Shown here: positions 1 through 8,804 of the stretch, piece by piece
Position numbering within the stretch: the stretch's first letter is position 1
Layout: every line of letters starts with the position of its first letter
DNA from: Bacteroidaceae bacterium
Lineage (GTDB): Bacteria; Bacteroidota; Bacteroidia; Bacteroidales; Bacteroidaceae
Reading direction: 5' to 3'
Assembly: GCA_024401275.1 (NCBI GenBank)
Contig: JAKSLJ010000010.1
Coordinates: 36,808 to 100,807 of the forward strand
DNA length: 64,000 nucleotides
The notes under the pieces: model-generated
Told to the model about the DNA's origin: nothing
Database searches by the model: none
What the model saw: only the letters and a program-made list of their open reading frames with translations
Position numbers and translations under genes: made by a program

Positions 1-2
1 TT

Positions 3-1697
3 GAGAAGAAGATCATGAATAAATACCACGAGTTCTGCGACCAACTGCAGCTGAAGGGCGACTCTGTGAGGTTCTTCAACTTTGTGGTAACTACCAGCAA
101 TCCAGAACATGGCTTGCTGATTGATAGCCTTCGAAACGAAATGTCAAAGGAGAATCCAGCTTTCAGAGATACGGACATTACCCTTCTAAGCAGACAGAAC
201 GCGTTGAATCATGCAGACAAATACCATGACGCAATATCCATCTCGCTGTCAGCAGCACCTACAAACACAGACTTCGCCAATGAGTTCAAGAAGCGCTTCG
301 GAAAATATCCCGTCCAAGGAGAAGCCCACTTCTATGACGCCGTACTCATGTCTCTCTATACCGAATATACCCGTCTGTATCAAGCTAAGGTGCACGAGGC
401 AGGAGAGGATGTATGGTCGGGTAACGCTGCTCTCGCCGCCATCCTTGGCGGTAAGGAGGATGTGGGAACAAGCTGGAACAGCGAAGGCATCCAGAAATTC
501 CTTACCAGATGTCAGAATCAGGACATCGTTAAGCTGAGAGGAGCATCGTCTGAATGGAATTTCATTGAGCTCGACAATTTCACTTCTGCCCACAATGGCT
601 ACTACAGCCTGAACTATATGTACAAACCAGAAACCCAAAAGAAGGACAAGACAGTTCCGGACGTTTGGGCTTCCACGGAAACAACCGTAAACGAGTGGTA
701 CGGCAACATTTCAGACACAGAAGACACCTGGGAACCGGAAGCGGCTGATATAGAGACGGCAGTTGTTGACCTTGACCGCAACATCTCCAAGGATGTGCAG
801 AATCGCTGGGCACTGCTCGTTGCCGGCACAAAGGCTACGGAAAACGGTGTATGGGGCGAAAACTACCGTCATCAGGCAGATGTGTGGAACGTCTATCACA
901 TGCTCCGCAACCATGGCTACGAAAAGAATCATATCATCGTCGTTACAGAGGATGACATCTTCAAAGTCCAGCTCTATCCAGAGTATGGCGATCAGAAAGT
1001 GATAAAGCGTGGCCCAGGCGAATCCGACGAAAATATCTACGAGACAATCCCTTCCCACTACCAGCTGAGTAATATCACCCAGAGCGACCTCATCGACATC
1101 ATCAGCGGAAACAAGAGCGAACGACTGCCTTACGTGATAGAATCTACCGACCACGACAACGTCTTCATCTACTGGAGCGGTCACGGCAACAGCAAGGGAC
1201 AGCTTCGTTGGGACGGCAAGGACTCTGAGGCAGGCGGTGAGCACAGCCAGAAGTTCACTCCTGACCACATGCACAATGCCCTCAACAGAATGAGGGAATA
1301 CACCTCTATTTCAAACGATGAGTCAATAGTCAGCGGCTACAAATACCGCCGCCTCATGATGGTCGTTGAAGCATGTCACAGCGGAAAGTTCATAACCTCA
1401 TTGCCTCAGTGCAAGGGCATGTTCTTCATGTCGGCAGCAGAAGGCGAGGAAAGCTCGTGGGCAGACAACAGCAACCTTATTCAAATAGACTTTAATGGTA
1501 AAAGCCAAATAATCCACCGTTTTGATTACTTCACTGCACAGTTTGTGAAACTCGTGGAATCAGAACCTACCATTACGCTCAGCAAGCTTTTTGAGAGGTT
1601 GTATAACAGTGTAACGGAATCGCATCCACAAATCTATAATGTCGTAAACTACGGTAGCCTCCAGCATCTTTCCTTCACGGATTTCCGCACACAGTAA
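3..1697 (+). CDS. Binding-protein-like domain fused to C13 (legumain-type) cysteine peptidase, 5' partial
   Basis: The frame is open to the left edge, so the Met at 15 is probably not the true start. Counting from that Met, residues about 20-200 resemble the C-terminal lobe of a type 1 periplasmic binding protein: an APTNTDFANEFKKRFGKYP stretch, then FYDAVLMSLY, then VKLRGASSEWNF. Residues about 265-560 look like a C13 peptidase (legumain/Gpi8 family): RWALLVAGTKA, NYRHQADVWNVYHMLRNHG, then WSGHGN with the likely catalytic His390 and VVEACHSGKF with the likely catalytic Cys454. C13 enzymes usually cleave after Asn or Asp or act as transamidases. A surface or periplasmic place is inferred from the binding-protein fold; the export signal would lie outside the window. 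A C14 caspase is the alternative, but the RHQADV segment favours C13. Confidence 0.72.
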   Translation, partial: EKKIMNKYHEFCDQLQLKGDSVRFFNFVVTTSNPEHGLLIDSLRNEMSKENPAFRDTDITLLSRQNALNHADKYHDAISISLSAAPTNTDFANEFKKRFGKYPVQGEAHFYDAVLMSLYTEYTRLYQAKVHEAGEDVWSGNAALAAILGGKEDVGTSWNSEGIQKFLTRCQNQDIVKLRGASSEWNFIELDNFTSAHNGYYSLNYMYKPETQKKDKTVPDVWASTETTVNEWYGNISDTEDTWEPEAADIETAVVDLDRNISKDVQNRWALLVAGTKATENGVWGENYRHQADVWNVYHMLRNHGYEKNHIIVVTEDDIFKVQLYPEYGDQKVIKRGPGESDENIYETIPSHYQLSNITQSDLIDIISGNKSERLPYVIESTDHDNVFIYWSGHGNSKGQLRWDGKDSEAGGEHSQKFTPDHMHNALNRMREYTSISNDESIVSGYKYRRLMMVVEACHSGKFITSLPQCKGMFFMSAAEGEESSWADNSNLIQIDFNGKSQIIHRFDYFTAQFVKLVESEPTITLSKLFERLYNSVTESHPQIYNVVNYGSLQHLSFTDFRTQ

Positions 1698-1730
1698 TTT
1701 CTAGCCGTTAGACTATAAAATAGGATTCAG

Positions 1731-2039
1731 CTATCTGTTCCTTATTACCCTACCCTTTTCGTCAAACTCCACTCCCTCGTCTTCCAGCATCATTCGTTTG
1801 CGCTCTATCTCAGGACCTTCCGTCTGACCATAGAAACCACCAATAGAGCCATCGCTTGCCACCACCCTATGGCATGGAACAACGGGAGCAAACGGATTCT
1901 TCCGAAGTGCCTGGCCAACAGCCTGAGCACTTCGGCATCCTATCTGTTCTGCAATCTCACCGTATGTGGCGACACTACCAAGAGGTATCTTGCTGACAGC
2001 ATCATACACCCGCTTCTGGAAAGGAGTAATCTTCGGCAT
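1731..2039 (-). CDS. MGMT-family DNA alkyltransferase, DNA-binding domain only
   Basis: This 102-residue protein starts at MPKITPFQKRVYDAV. An upstream Met at 2060 would overlap the end of the preceding gene. The whole protein is the C-terminal domain of O6-alkylguanine-DNA alkyltransferases: a winged helix with the arginine-finger-like region GCRSAQAVGQALRKNP, then the active-site motif PCHRVV. The acceptor cysteine is present, so it is not of the cysteine-less ATL type (PWHR). Full-length enzymes have an additional N-terminal domain that is missing here; stand-alone forms of this length are common in bacteria. It would repair alkylated guanine in the cytoplasm. The gene follows the leucine-rich protein gene by 2 bp on the same strand, so co-transcription is possible. 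Confidence 0.85.
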   Translation of the reverse strand: MPKITPFQKRVYDAVSKIPLGSVATYGEIAEQIGCRSAQAVGQALRKNPFAPVVPCHRVVASDGSIGGFYGQTEGPEIERKRMMLEDEGVEFDEKGRVIRNR

Positions 2040-2041
2040 AT

Positions 2042-3310
2042 TTAATACCAAACATACCAACTATCCTCGCCTACGCATTCAAACTTATTTCCCTTCTGCA
2101 CAAGATGATAGAAGCTTCGGCTTTCAGGTGCCGGATGATGGAGGAAGAGTTCGATATTTCCATGCTCATCACGCACTACAGAGAGTAGTTCTGGGATACC
2201 ATAGTTACCATCGTCATCAACATTCCAAACGCTTTGGCTTGTATCGCCATCCACTTCCTGGGTAATAGTATAAGAGCAAACCTCCTTGCCGTTCTTAAGC
2301 CAAGAGAAAACGACATGAGCCTTCTTGTTCTTAACGGCAAATTCAGTGATGATGAGCTTCTCGTTGCTATTAGCCAACTTACCGACCTCGTAGCTATACT
2401 TCACCTTCTTGCCATACTTTGCAGCCATAGCCTGTTTAAAGTCTGCTGGTGCAGGAGTTTCCTTTTCGCCAAACATCCAACGGCTGAAAGCAAGGAACTC
2501 ATGGGTTCCAACATAGCTATTGTCTGCAAGAACCACTTGTGCGCAAGACCACATATTGCCCTTGAACATTGTTTCCACGTTATTGTCGTCAAGCAAGTTG
2601 TAGATACCTCCACGCACTTTGGAGGTTTCTGCCGAAAAGCAAGCCATGGCATTCTCATTGCTCATATTTGCCCACTCACGGAAGAAAATTCCATTGTGAT
2701 TATACTTATGGATTGCCCACTGATAAGAAGCCACTACATCATCAGGATTTTCGTATGGAAGATAGAAAGTTGACATCGCTTCTGTGCGCTTTTCCTTAGA
2801 ATCTCCTTCGCTGTCAAAGAAACCTGTGAAGGCGTACTTCGGCTCGTTCTTTTTTATCTTAAGGTTAGGACATCCCCAGAAAGCACGCACCTCGATACGC
2901 GCCTTTGGATTGTAGTTGACAGTATGGAGCGAGCGGTTGTTGCGGAAAGCATCAGCACCGATGAGAGTCACACTAGGAGGAAGTGTAATGGAAGTGATAT
3001 TGCCAATGTTATGAGCGTCAGCGGTTTTGTAGAAAGCCTCGCGACGAACGGTAGTTACCTTATAGGTCTTACCTTCGCAGGTGATATTTTCTGGAATGAT
3101 AACATCGCCCATGTAAGCACCACCCTTTACAACTGCTAGCTCTTTTTCATTAAGAATCTCATAGAAATAGTCATTTGGGTCTTTAAGGGTATTTTTCATG
3201 TGCGAAATTGGAACTGCTTCATTCCATGTAGGCTCATCGCCCTTGACTGCCGATGCAGAAAGAGTAAAAAGGAGTGAAATAGCCGTTAAAAGAATCTTGT
3301 TTGGTTTCAT
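2042..3310 (-). CDS. Secreted BspA-type leucine-rich repeat protein
   Basis: A 422-residue protein with a clear signal peptide (MKPNKILLTAISLLFTLSASA). Residues about 60-150 carry LRR_5/BspA-like repeats: VIIPENITCEGKTYKVTTV, then ITSITLPPSVTLIGADAF, then RNNRSLHTVNY. The remaining 270 residues are not recognised; they are rich in aromatic residues and contain a probable beta-sheet domain. BspA-type repeats are typical of surface proteins in oral and gut Bacteroidales and often mediate adhesion. No T9SS C-terminal domain is evident. It is part of a run of leftward genes for exported proteins. Confidence 0.75.
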   Translation of the reverse strand: MKPNKILLTAISLLFTLSASAVKGDEPTWNEAVPISHMKNTLKDPNDYFYEILNEKELAVVKGGAYMGDVIIPENITCEGKTYKVTTVRREAFYKTADAHNIGNITSITLPPSVTLIGADAFRNNRSLHTVNYNPKARIEVRAFWGCPNLKIKKNEPKYAFTGFFDSEGDSKEKRTEAMSTFYLPYENPDDVVASYQWAIHKYNHNGIFFREWANMSNENAMACFSAETSKVRGGIYNLLDDNNVETMFKGNMWSCAQVVLADNSYVGTHEFLAFSRWMFGEKETPAPADFKQAMAAKYGKKVKYSYEVGKLANSNEKLIITEFAVKNKKAHVVFSWLKNGKEVCSYTITQEVDGDTSQSVWNVDDDGNYGIPELLSVVRDEHGNIELFLHHPAPESRSFYHLVQKGNKFECVGEDSWYVWY

Positions 3311-3353
3311 TATTTTAAGTGGTGTTTAGTTGTTTGGTTATTTGGTTAACGCA

Positions 3354-4673
3354 CTACCCTCTTGCAGCAGTTTCGTTGCGATGGACATTGCCAGGAACTT
3401 CCTCCCAGCCGTCAAGGTCTGTTATTGTTATGACATTGTTGACCTTGATTTGCTCTTGGAACACCTTTTCCTCGACATCTTTTTCGGCTATGGTATAGCT
3501 CTTGGTGTCGGCTCCTGTCATTGTAGCTTTCAAGAAAACAGCACTGTTTTGCAGCTGGAAATAATGATGTATATTGGAATCCACAACATTCTTCACAACA
3601 TATCCGTCAGCAATCTCAAGTTTTTCACGATTACCTTGGGCTACTGCTACCGGGTCAAGAAGGTCTCCCACAACAACGAACACCACATAGCGATTCCCAC
3701 TAACCTCATAACCTTCGGTCTTGTCCGCCGTGTATCGTGCTATTACTTCGTCGTTGCCATCGCCATCGATGTCCTTCATCAGGACTTCATCAGGAAATGT
3801 TGTTTCTCCGCCAACAGCTTCCATCCACGCTTCGTTGAGATCAAAGAGCGAGAAAGTATGATTTGTGTTGAAATCTATTTCTTCATCAAAAGCTTTCTGC
3901 ACATCTTCGCCTAAAGCTTCGTACGTTGCAATATATACGCCTTCAATATCTGCATTTGCGCCGAAGATGTCCGGATGTCTTGACTTGTAATTGGCACGCT
4001 TCACGAACACAGCATCTTCAAAGGCAAAAACATCGTAGCATATATCGCCATCCACAAGGAAATAGAAACGGTTATTGAAGATTTCAGCCATCTTGCCATG
4101 AGTTTCTGCTATGTTTGGAGTGACCTGACTAACATGATAAGCCACATTTTTGCAATAAGGATACAGTTCTATCATGCCGCCATACTCAGGCATATTCCTA
4201 TTTCCAGAAGCGTATGAGAACTTATAGACACCACCGGCATTCTCAATGTCAAGAGGCTTGAAGAATGTCTTGTATTCGTCCAGATTCAACAGTTCTACCA
4301 TGCCCTCACTCATTCCATATATCTTATCGCCTAATGTCCAGCAACCGCTCTCTATATCGCCGTCGGCATTTATCATGAAATGGAAATTGCCACAAATCTT
4401 CGTGCCAAGAAATTCGCAAAGGCGGAACGAGCGGTATTTTCTTCCATCTATCGTTTCTTCTTCGCTATTTCCATACACTTTTATTCTTGCAATCTTGCCG
4501 TTCTTGCGGTAATAAGTTGTCTGGCCCATCACTATTCCGTGATAGACATCTTCCTCAAGGTCAAGTCGGAAATCAATGTTATTGCCGAGTATTCCCCTTA
4601 AAGCATAGTACTTGTTTGCAGCATTCGCTGAAAGGGAAATAAGGAGAAGTAATAATAGAATAAGCTTTTTCAT
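3354..4673 (-). CDS. Secreted protein of unknown function with a DxDGDG motif
   Basis: 439 residues, with a signal peptide MKKLILLLLLLISLSANA. The first 200 residues contain repeated beta-type segments around YHGIVMGQTTYYRKNGKIARIKVYG, of the kind seen in Bacteroidales secreted proteins that describe small calyx-like modules. Near residue 300, KDIDGDGNDEVIARY resembles the calcium-binding loop of FG-GAP/VCBS repeats. I do not recognise the family. The gene shares orientation and style with the next four secreted-protein genes. Function unknown. Confidence 0.7.
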   Translation of the reverse strand: MKKLILLLLLLISLSANAANKYYALRGILGNNIDFRLDLEEDVYHGIVMGQTTYYRKNGKIARIKVYGNSEEETIDGRKYRSFRLCEFLGTKICGNFHFMINADGDIESGCWTLGDKIYGMSEGMVELLNLDEYKTFFKPLDIENAGGVYKFSYASGNRNMPEYGGMIELYPYCKNVAYHVSQVTPNIAETHGKMAEIFNNRFYFLVDGDICYDVFAFEDAVFVKRANYKSRHPDIFGANADIEGVYIATYEALGEDVQKAFDEEIDFNTNHTFSLFDLNEAWMEAVGGETTFPDEVLMKDIDGDGNDEVIARYTADKTEGYEVSGNRYVVFVVVGDLLDPVAVAQGNREKLEIADGYVVKNVVDSNIHHYFQLQNSAVFLKATMTGADTKSYTIAEKDVEEKVFQEQIKVNNVITITDLDGWEEVPGNVHRNETAARG

Positions 4674-4681
4674 AGTGTCAT

Positions 4682-5115
4682 TTGTTTTTGGGTTTTTGGC
4701 TTTTGGTTTTTTGTTTTTGGCTATTAGCTCGCTTGGGTAGCAACTAAAAACTTAAAACTAAAAACTTAAAACCTCTTGTTGTTTTGGGTTTTCGGTTTTT
4801 GGTTTGGTTATTATATTTGGCACAGAATAATTTATGATAAAATTTATGGGCAATTCATGGAAAATTCATGTAGCGCCGCAGGCTTTATATTTTTTTTAAC
4901 ACGAATGACCATAAATTATCCACGAATTTATTCATAAATTAAGATTTATGCCTAATAGTATATAGTTTCCTTTGGTTTTTGGTTATTAGCTCGCTTGGGT
5001 AGCAACTAAAAACTTAAAACTAAAAACTTAAAACCTCTTGGTTTTCGGCTATTAGCTCGCTTGGGTAGCAACTAAAAACTTAAAACTTAAAACTAAAAAC
5101 TTAAAACCTCTTGTT
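4682..5115. repeat. Intergenic repeat cluster: three copies of a T-rich/A-rich palindromic element plus one AT-rich palindrome
   Basis: The same block (TTAGCTCGCTTGGGTAGCAA followed by short AAAACTTAAAACTAAAA words and ending in CCTCTTG) occurs near 4723, 4984 and 5050. T-rich words (TTTTTGG) precede it and A-rich words follow it, giving a loose inverted structure around the GC-richer centre. Between copies one and two, 4830-4945 forms another imperfect palindrome: AATTTATG/AATTCATGG words on the left, a core TAGCGCCGCAGGC near 4872, and their inverted counterparts on the right. No gene is seen in this 475-bp gap. Confidence 0.8.
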
Positions 5116-5148
5116 GTTTCGTGTTTATTATTTAGTGTTTAGCGTTTC

Positions 5149-7095
5149 TTACCAGCTGCCGCCGCCACCACCGCCACCACCGCCACCGGAATGACCGCCG
5201 CCACCTGTGGTTGTAGAAATGGCGAGATTTATGCTGCTGGCAAGGAGACCTGTGCTGATGAGGTTTCCGAGACTGTTACTAAGACCAACGCCGAGCCCTG
5301 TAGAGATGGAACTCCTTGATGAGAGAGAGTCTGCACTGTCGGAAGTGTACCAGTCAGGATCGCTGACCGGAATGTTGGCAAAGTGCTCATACCACTTGTC
5401 GGTCAAACCGAAAACCATGGCAAACGGCAGCACCTCGTAGAAGTATTCCGGATTCTCATCAACCATAGCCTTGAGCATTGGCACTTCAGCAGTCTTGATG
5501 AACTCGCGGAAGCCAAGCAGATGAGAGAGCTTTTCCTTTCTGTATTCGGTATCCATGCGCAGGCTGCCCACGAGGAGTACCATTATCCAGCCTCCCAAGA
5601 TGATGCCTTCCATGGCAAACTTTGGCAACGCATTATTCTGCGGTTCATCCAAAGGGACAACTGTATTTATCGTATAAAAGCATAGGAACGCCATAGAGAG
5701 CAGCAGCATAATGCCCTGCCCCTTCTTCTCTCGCAGGTAACCCTTCAAGCCCTTGTCGGCATTCTTGTAGTGGAGAAAGCCGAAGCCGAAAGTCATTATC
5801 ACCCATGCCACAAGAGCCACCAGGTATTCGTGGTCAAAGAATGCCACCTTGCTCGAAAGCATAATGGCAAGTCCGCCCACAATAAAATAGAGTGCGATGA
5901 GGAGCATACCAGTCTTGTTGAAGTTCACAAGCTTGCGACTGCCCGTGAAAACACGTCCCAGTTCTCCTATGGCTTGCTTGACATAGGTGCCTCTGTCGCG
6001 AAGGTCTTCGCTGAGGTTACATTCCGTCTTGTCGCCCTTGAACAGAGCTTTCCAGAATGTTCGTTGATAGCCTTGGATATCGTGTGGCAGGTCTTGAATC
6101 GCATGAAGGATGATTTGCTTCTTCTTCCTCTTAACAATGCCTTCCTCTACTTCCTTCTCCTCGATTCTCAGATAGCCTTTTGAAGCCCACCAGACAATGA
6201 GCGAACTAAGGTCACTGGCATCAGCTACTTCATCCATGATATAGCCTACCGCAGCACTATTGATGTCATCAGGAGCTTTATACTCAATAACCATCACCGG
6301 CTTGCGGCGACGGTTCATATAGAGATAGACCACGGCAACCACGAAGAGCACGATAGCTGCATAGAAGAGCAGCTGGGCGTTCTTGTTAGCAGAGACTATA
6401 TCTCCCTGTTTCACACGCCAGAAGCCTTGTGGCAATTCTGCCCTAAGTGTAATGGCATTGTGGTGACCGATGTTCTGCACACGACCATAGATGCGGTTCG
6501 CTTCCCAGTCAATATCGTAAGCAACGTTGAGGGCATTTCCCTTCTCGCCAAGCTTTCCGCTCATGATTTTGAACTTCTTCTCGAAGTCGGCAGGAAGCTT
6601 CTTTTTGAATGCCAAGCCAAACTGAAAGTCCTTTATTTCGTTGCGCCACTGAGCACCAAGAATCGTAGCATAAAGGATATCAGCCTTTGCGTAACGATCG
6701 TCGTTGAAGTGAAGCTTGTAGTTGATGGTATATTCCATTTCGCCCATGATTTCTCCGTTAGGATCACCAATACGAATCACCTGAAAGCCCTCTTCCAACT
6801 TTGTCTCTGACTTGAAAATTGGAACAGAAATATCGGTTACTTCAATGGAATACTTATACAATTCGCCGTCAAGAAGATCATTGTAACGGTTTTCTATATA
6901 CTGATAGATACCATGCCTTGGCGCAAGGAAATTTGCCTTAATCTTTTCCGTAACAGACCAAGTGTTGCTTTCGTCTATCGTGGCAACAAACACAAAGCTC
7001 TCGATAACGCACTTGTCATCAGGCTCATCCGCCTCTTTCGCATTGGCAGAAAGAGCCAGAATGGCAGTGAGTAAAAGAAGAAGATAGCGCTTCAT
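5149..7095 (-). CDS. DUF2207-domain membrane protein
   Basis: 648 residues. A signal peptide (MKRYLLLLLTAILALSANA) is followed by a large extracytoplasmic beta-rich domain, residues about 30-235 (ATIDESNTWSVTEKIKANF, HGIYQYIENRY), characteristic of DUF2207. A transmembrane helix lies near residues 243-260, then a cytoplasmic segment, then two to four more helices at about 395-510. The C-terminus is the glycine-rich tail GGGGHSGGGGGGGGGGSW, which is typical of this family. Function is unknown; a role in envelope processes is inferred from topology only. It starts 13 bp after the end of the upstream gene at 7108, so the two are probably co-transcribed. Confidence 0.85.
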   Translation of the reverse strand: MKRYLLLLLTAILALSANAKEADEPDDKCVIESFVFVATIDESNTWSVTEKIKANFLAPRHGIYQYIENRYNDLLDGELYKYSIEVTDISVPIFKSETKLEEGFQVIRIGDPNGEIMGEMEYTINYKLHFNDDRYAKADILYATILGAQWRNEIKDFQFGLAFKKKLPADFEKKFKIMSGKLGEKGNALNVAYDIDWEANRIYGRVQNIGHHNAITLRAELPQGFWRVKQGDIVSANKNAQLLFYAAIVLFVVAVVYLYMNRRRKPVMVIEYKAPDDINSAAVGYIMDEVADASDLSSLIVWWASKGYLRIEEKEVEEGIVKRKKKQIILHAIQDLPHDIQGYQRTFWKALFKGDKTECNLSEDLRDRGTYVKQAIGELGRVFTGSRKLVNFNKTGMLLIALYFIVGGLAIMLSSKVAFFDHEYLVALVAWVIMTFGFGFLHYKNADKGLKGYLREKKGQGIMLLLSMAFLCFYTINTVVPLDEPQNNALPKFAMEGIILGGWIMVLLVGSLRMDTEYRKEKLSHLLGFREFIKTAEVPMLKAMVDENPEYFYEVLPFAMVFGLTDKWYEHFANIPVSDPDWYTSDSADSLSSRSSISTGLGVGLSNSLGNLISTGLLASSINLAISTTTGGGGHSGGGGGGGGGGSW

Positions 7096-7107
7096 TTAAC
7101 CTTAACC

Positions 7108-7884
7108 TTAGAGTGACTTTACAACTTCAAAGAGAAGTTTCTCTCTATCTCGGCCATCTTTATCCGTAACGATGACCTTTCCTTTTTCCAGGTTAATTTC
7201 CTTTACAGTATAGCCGTCTTCGAAAGAGTCAACGAAAGTGCTCATTACGCTGTCGCCTACCTTATAGTCAGGCTTCAAAGGAAGAACCTTGCAATCACTG
7301 AGCTTAGCAGTCTTCAGTTTTGAGCCAAAACCATAGATAAGCACCTTGCCGTCTGCAATGTTGATAGCAGTACCTGTACGCCATCTGCCATCATCAGTCT
7401 TATAGGCAATAGGTGCGCCAGGTCCCATCTTTCCGTTCTTCAAGACGATGAAAGAGTTAGGCTTCAACTCTTCACCACTTACATTCTTCAGGTAGTTAAC
7501 CTTAGGAGTCAATGGGTTCGAATCGTCAACTACTACTGCATGACACATACCCGAACCCTTTTGCCACCAAGTGAGCAGAATGTCACCCTTCTTAGCCTTC
7601 TGCTTTTCTGGCAATGGGATGCACATTGATGCAGGGACAGCACCGTCAACAAGTCCGTCCTTCATTTCCTTGAACTGATATGCGTAATAGATGAGAATCT
7701 CTTTTGCAAGATCCACCTTGCCGGCATTGCTTTCGTATCCACTTTTGCATGTAAGATACCATTGTCCTTCCTTAAGGTTGGTCTTAATATCCTGTGGGAA
7801 ATCCCAAGGAAACTTGTTGAATTCTTGCGCATTGGCAAAAAGGCTCACAAAGAGAGCAAAGAGAAAGATTGATGCTTTTTTCAT
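7108..7884 (-). CDS. Secreted protein with Tudor/SH3-like modules, unknown function
   Basis: 258 residues with a signal peptide (MKKASIFLFALFVSLFANA). Two regions look like small SH3- or Tudor-type barrels: residues about 85-130 (KKGDILLTWWQKGSGMCHAVV) and about 150-250, where a repeated pattern of Gly-Asp-x-Val and Asp-Gly-Lys-Val/Ile appears (TDDGRWRTGTAINIADGKVL, YKVGDSVMSTFVDSFEDG). In eukaryotes such folds bind charged tails, but here the ligand is unknown. It lies just upstream of the DUF2207 gene, 12 bp apart, on the same strand. Confidence 0.65.
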   Translation of the reverse strand: MKKASIFLFALFVSLFANAQEFNKFPWDFPQDIKTNLKEGQWYLTCKSGYESNAGKVDLAKEILIYYAYQFKEMKDGLVDGAVPASMCIPLPEKQKAKKGDILLTWWQKGSGMCHAVVVDDSNPLTPKVNYLKNVSGEELKPNSFIVLKNGKMGPGAPIAYKTDDGRWRTGTAINIADGKVLIYGFGSKLKTAKLSDCKVLPLKPDYKVGDSVMSTFVDSFEDGYTVKEINLEKGKVIVTDKDGRDREKLLFEVVKSL

Positions 7885-7941
7885 TTTATAGTAATTGTTT
7901 GCGAGACTATCTAAAAAGATAGCCTCTTTGTTAGTAATTCT

Positions 7942-8610
7942 TTATTCGTAGATATCATCAAGAGGGTATGAACCGAACTTTACGAGAGGCTTCTTGGAAA
8001 GGTTCTCCCATATATCCCTTCTTGTCTTGACGCCATTCTTACTGGCACTCATCAACTTCTTGTGGGTCAGGAAGTTGTAGCTGACATAGCTCTCTTCAAG
8101 TGTAGCCCTATTGAATATCTTGTTGTCGTAACCTATCAGGTAAAGTCCGCCGTTCTGGTAGCGATACACCAGTTTGTGTGAAGGGGCTTCCCAGCTGCCA
8201 GCTGAATGGAACATCTTATAACCAATGCTCACAACTCCCTTGGCAGAGATGGTGGCTGACACTTCATCCAGAGAACAGAATTCATCCGCAGCCTCTATAA
8301 CATTGATTGCGAAATCCCACAGTTCATATACACCACCATTTCCGAAATAAATGGCTACGACAGGTTCGTTCTTGTTGATCTGATAGCCATCATCGCGAGT
8401 CTCGATATTCTCCGGATTGTCAGGCAACGCTATGACAACGAGGTCAGGAATGTAGTCGTGGTTGATATCATTCTCGGCGTGAGCGAGAAGTGTCCAGCCC
8501 TCAGGCAGCATCTCTTCGGCAGAAATACCTGATGCTTTCAAGGACTTTGTTTGCGCGCTTGCCATTATTGCCATAACGAGCATAGCGCAAAGGAACATTG
8601 TTTTCTTCAT
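7942..8610 (-). CDS. Secreted protein of unknown function
   Basis: The start at 8610 (MKKTMFLCAMLVMAIMASA) gives a proper signal peptide; an earlier in-frame Met at 8673 would add 21 residues and run through the promoter. The mature part (about 200 residues) contains AENDINHDYIPDLVVIALPDN, a D-x-N-x-D type loop seen in VCBS/FG-GAP proteins, and RDDGYQINKNEPVVAIYFGNGG. A gene product of similar style is encoded at 3354-4673. No enzyme motif is recognised. Confidence 0.65.
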   Translation of the reverse strand: MKKTMFLCAMLVMAIMASAQTKSLKASGISAEEMLPEGWTLLAHAENDINHDYIPDLVVIALPDNPENIETRDDGYQINKNEPVVAIYFGNGGVYELWDFAINVIEAADEFCSLDEVSATISAKGVVSIGYKMFHSAGSWEAPSHKLVYRYQNGGLYLIGYDNKIFNRATLEESYVSYNFLTHKKLMSASKNGVKTRRDIWENLSKKPLVKFGSYPLDDIYE

Positions 8611-8635
8611 AAAATGTATAAGGTAATAATTTTGT

Positions 8636-8644
8636 GCAAAGATA
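8636..8644 (-). promoter_or_regulatory. Bacteroidetes -7 promoter element TATCTTTGC for the 7942-8610 gene
   Basis: On the minus strand the sequence matches TAnnTTTGC exactly, 26 bp upstream of the start codon at 8610. It supports the shorter start for that gene. A second, outward-facing element lies at 8751. Confidence 0.65.
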
Positions 8645-8750
8645 CATTTTTTCACAGGGAAACGAATGACCATTTGCGTTAAATCATTGACAAAATGCGC
8701 ATTTTTGTACGAATTTTGACATTTTTTGTGCCGTTATTACTCAATTTGAT

Positions 8751-8759
8751 TAAATTTGC
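8751..8759 (+). promoter_or_regulatory. Bacteroidetes -7 promoter element TAAATTTGC for the lipoprotein gene
   Basis: An exact TAnnTTTGC match, 45 bp before the lipoprotein start. The leader between them is a run of CATTTTTCACTTTTCATTT words. With the element at 8636 it makes a divergent promoter pair. Confidence 0.6.
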
Positions 8760-8804
8760 ATCGCAATTTATTCATTTTTCACTTTTCATTTATCACTTTT
8801 CACT

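Noticed and set aside
7510-7530. GGTTCGAATC wording like a tRNA T-loop
   Set aside because: It lies inside a coding sequence with no acceptor or anticodon stems around it.
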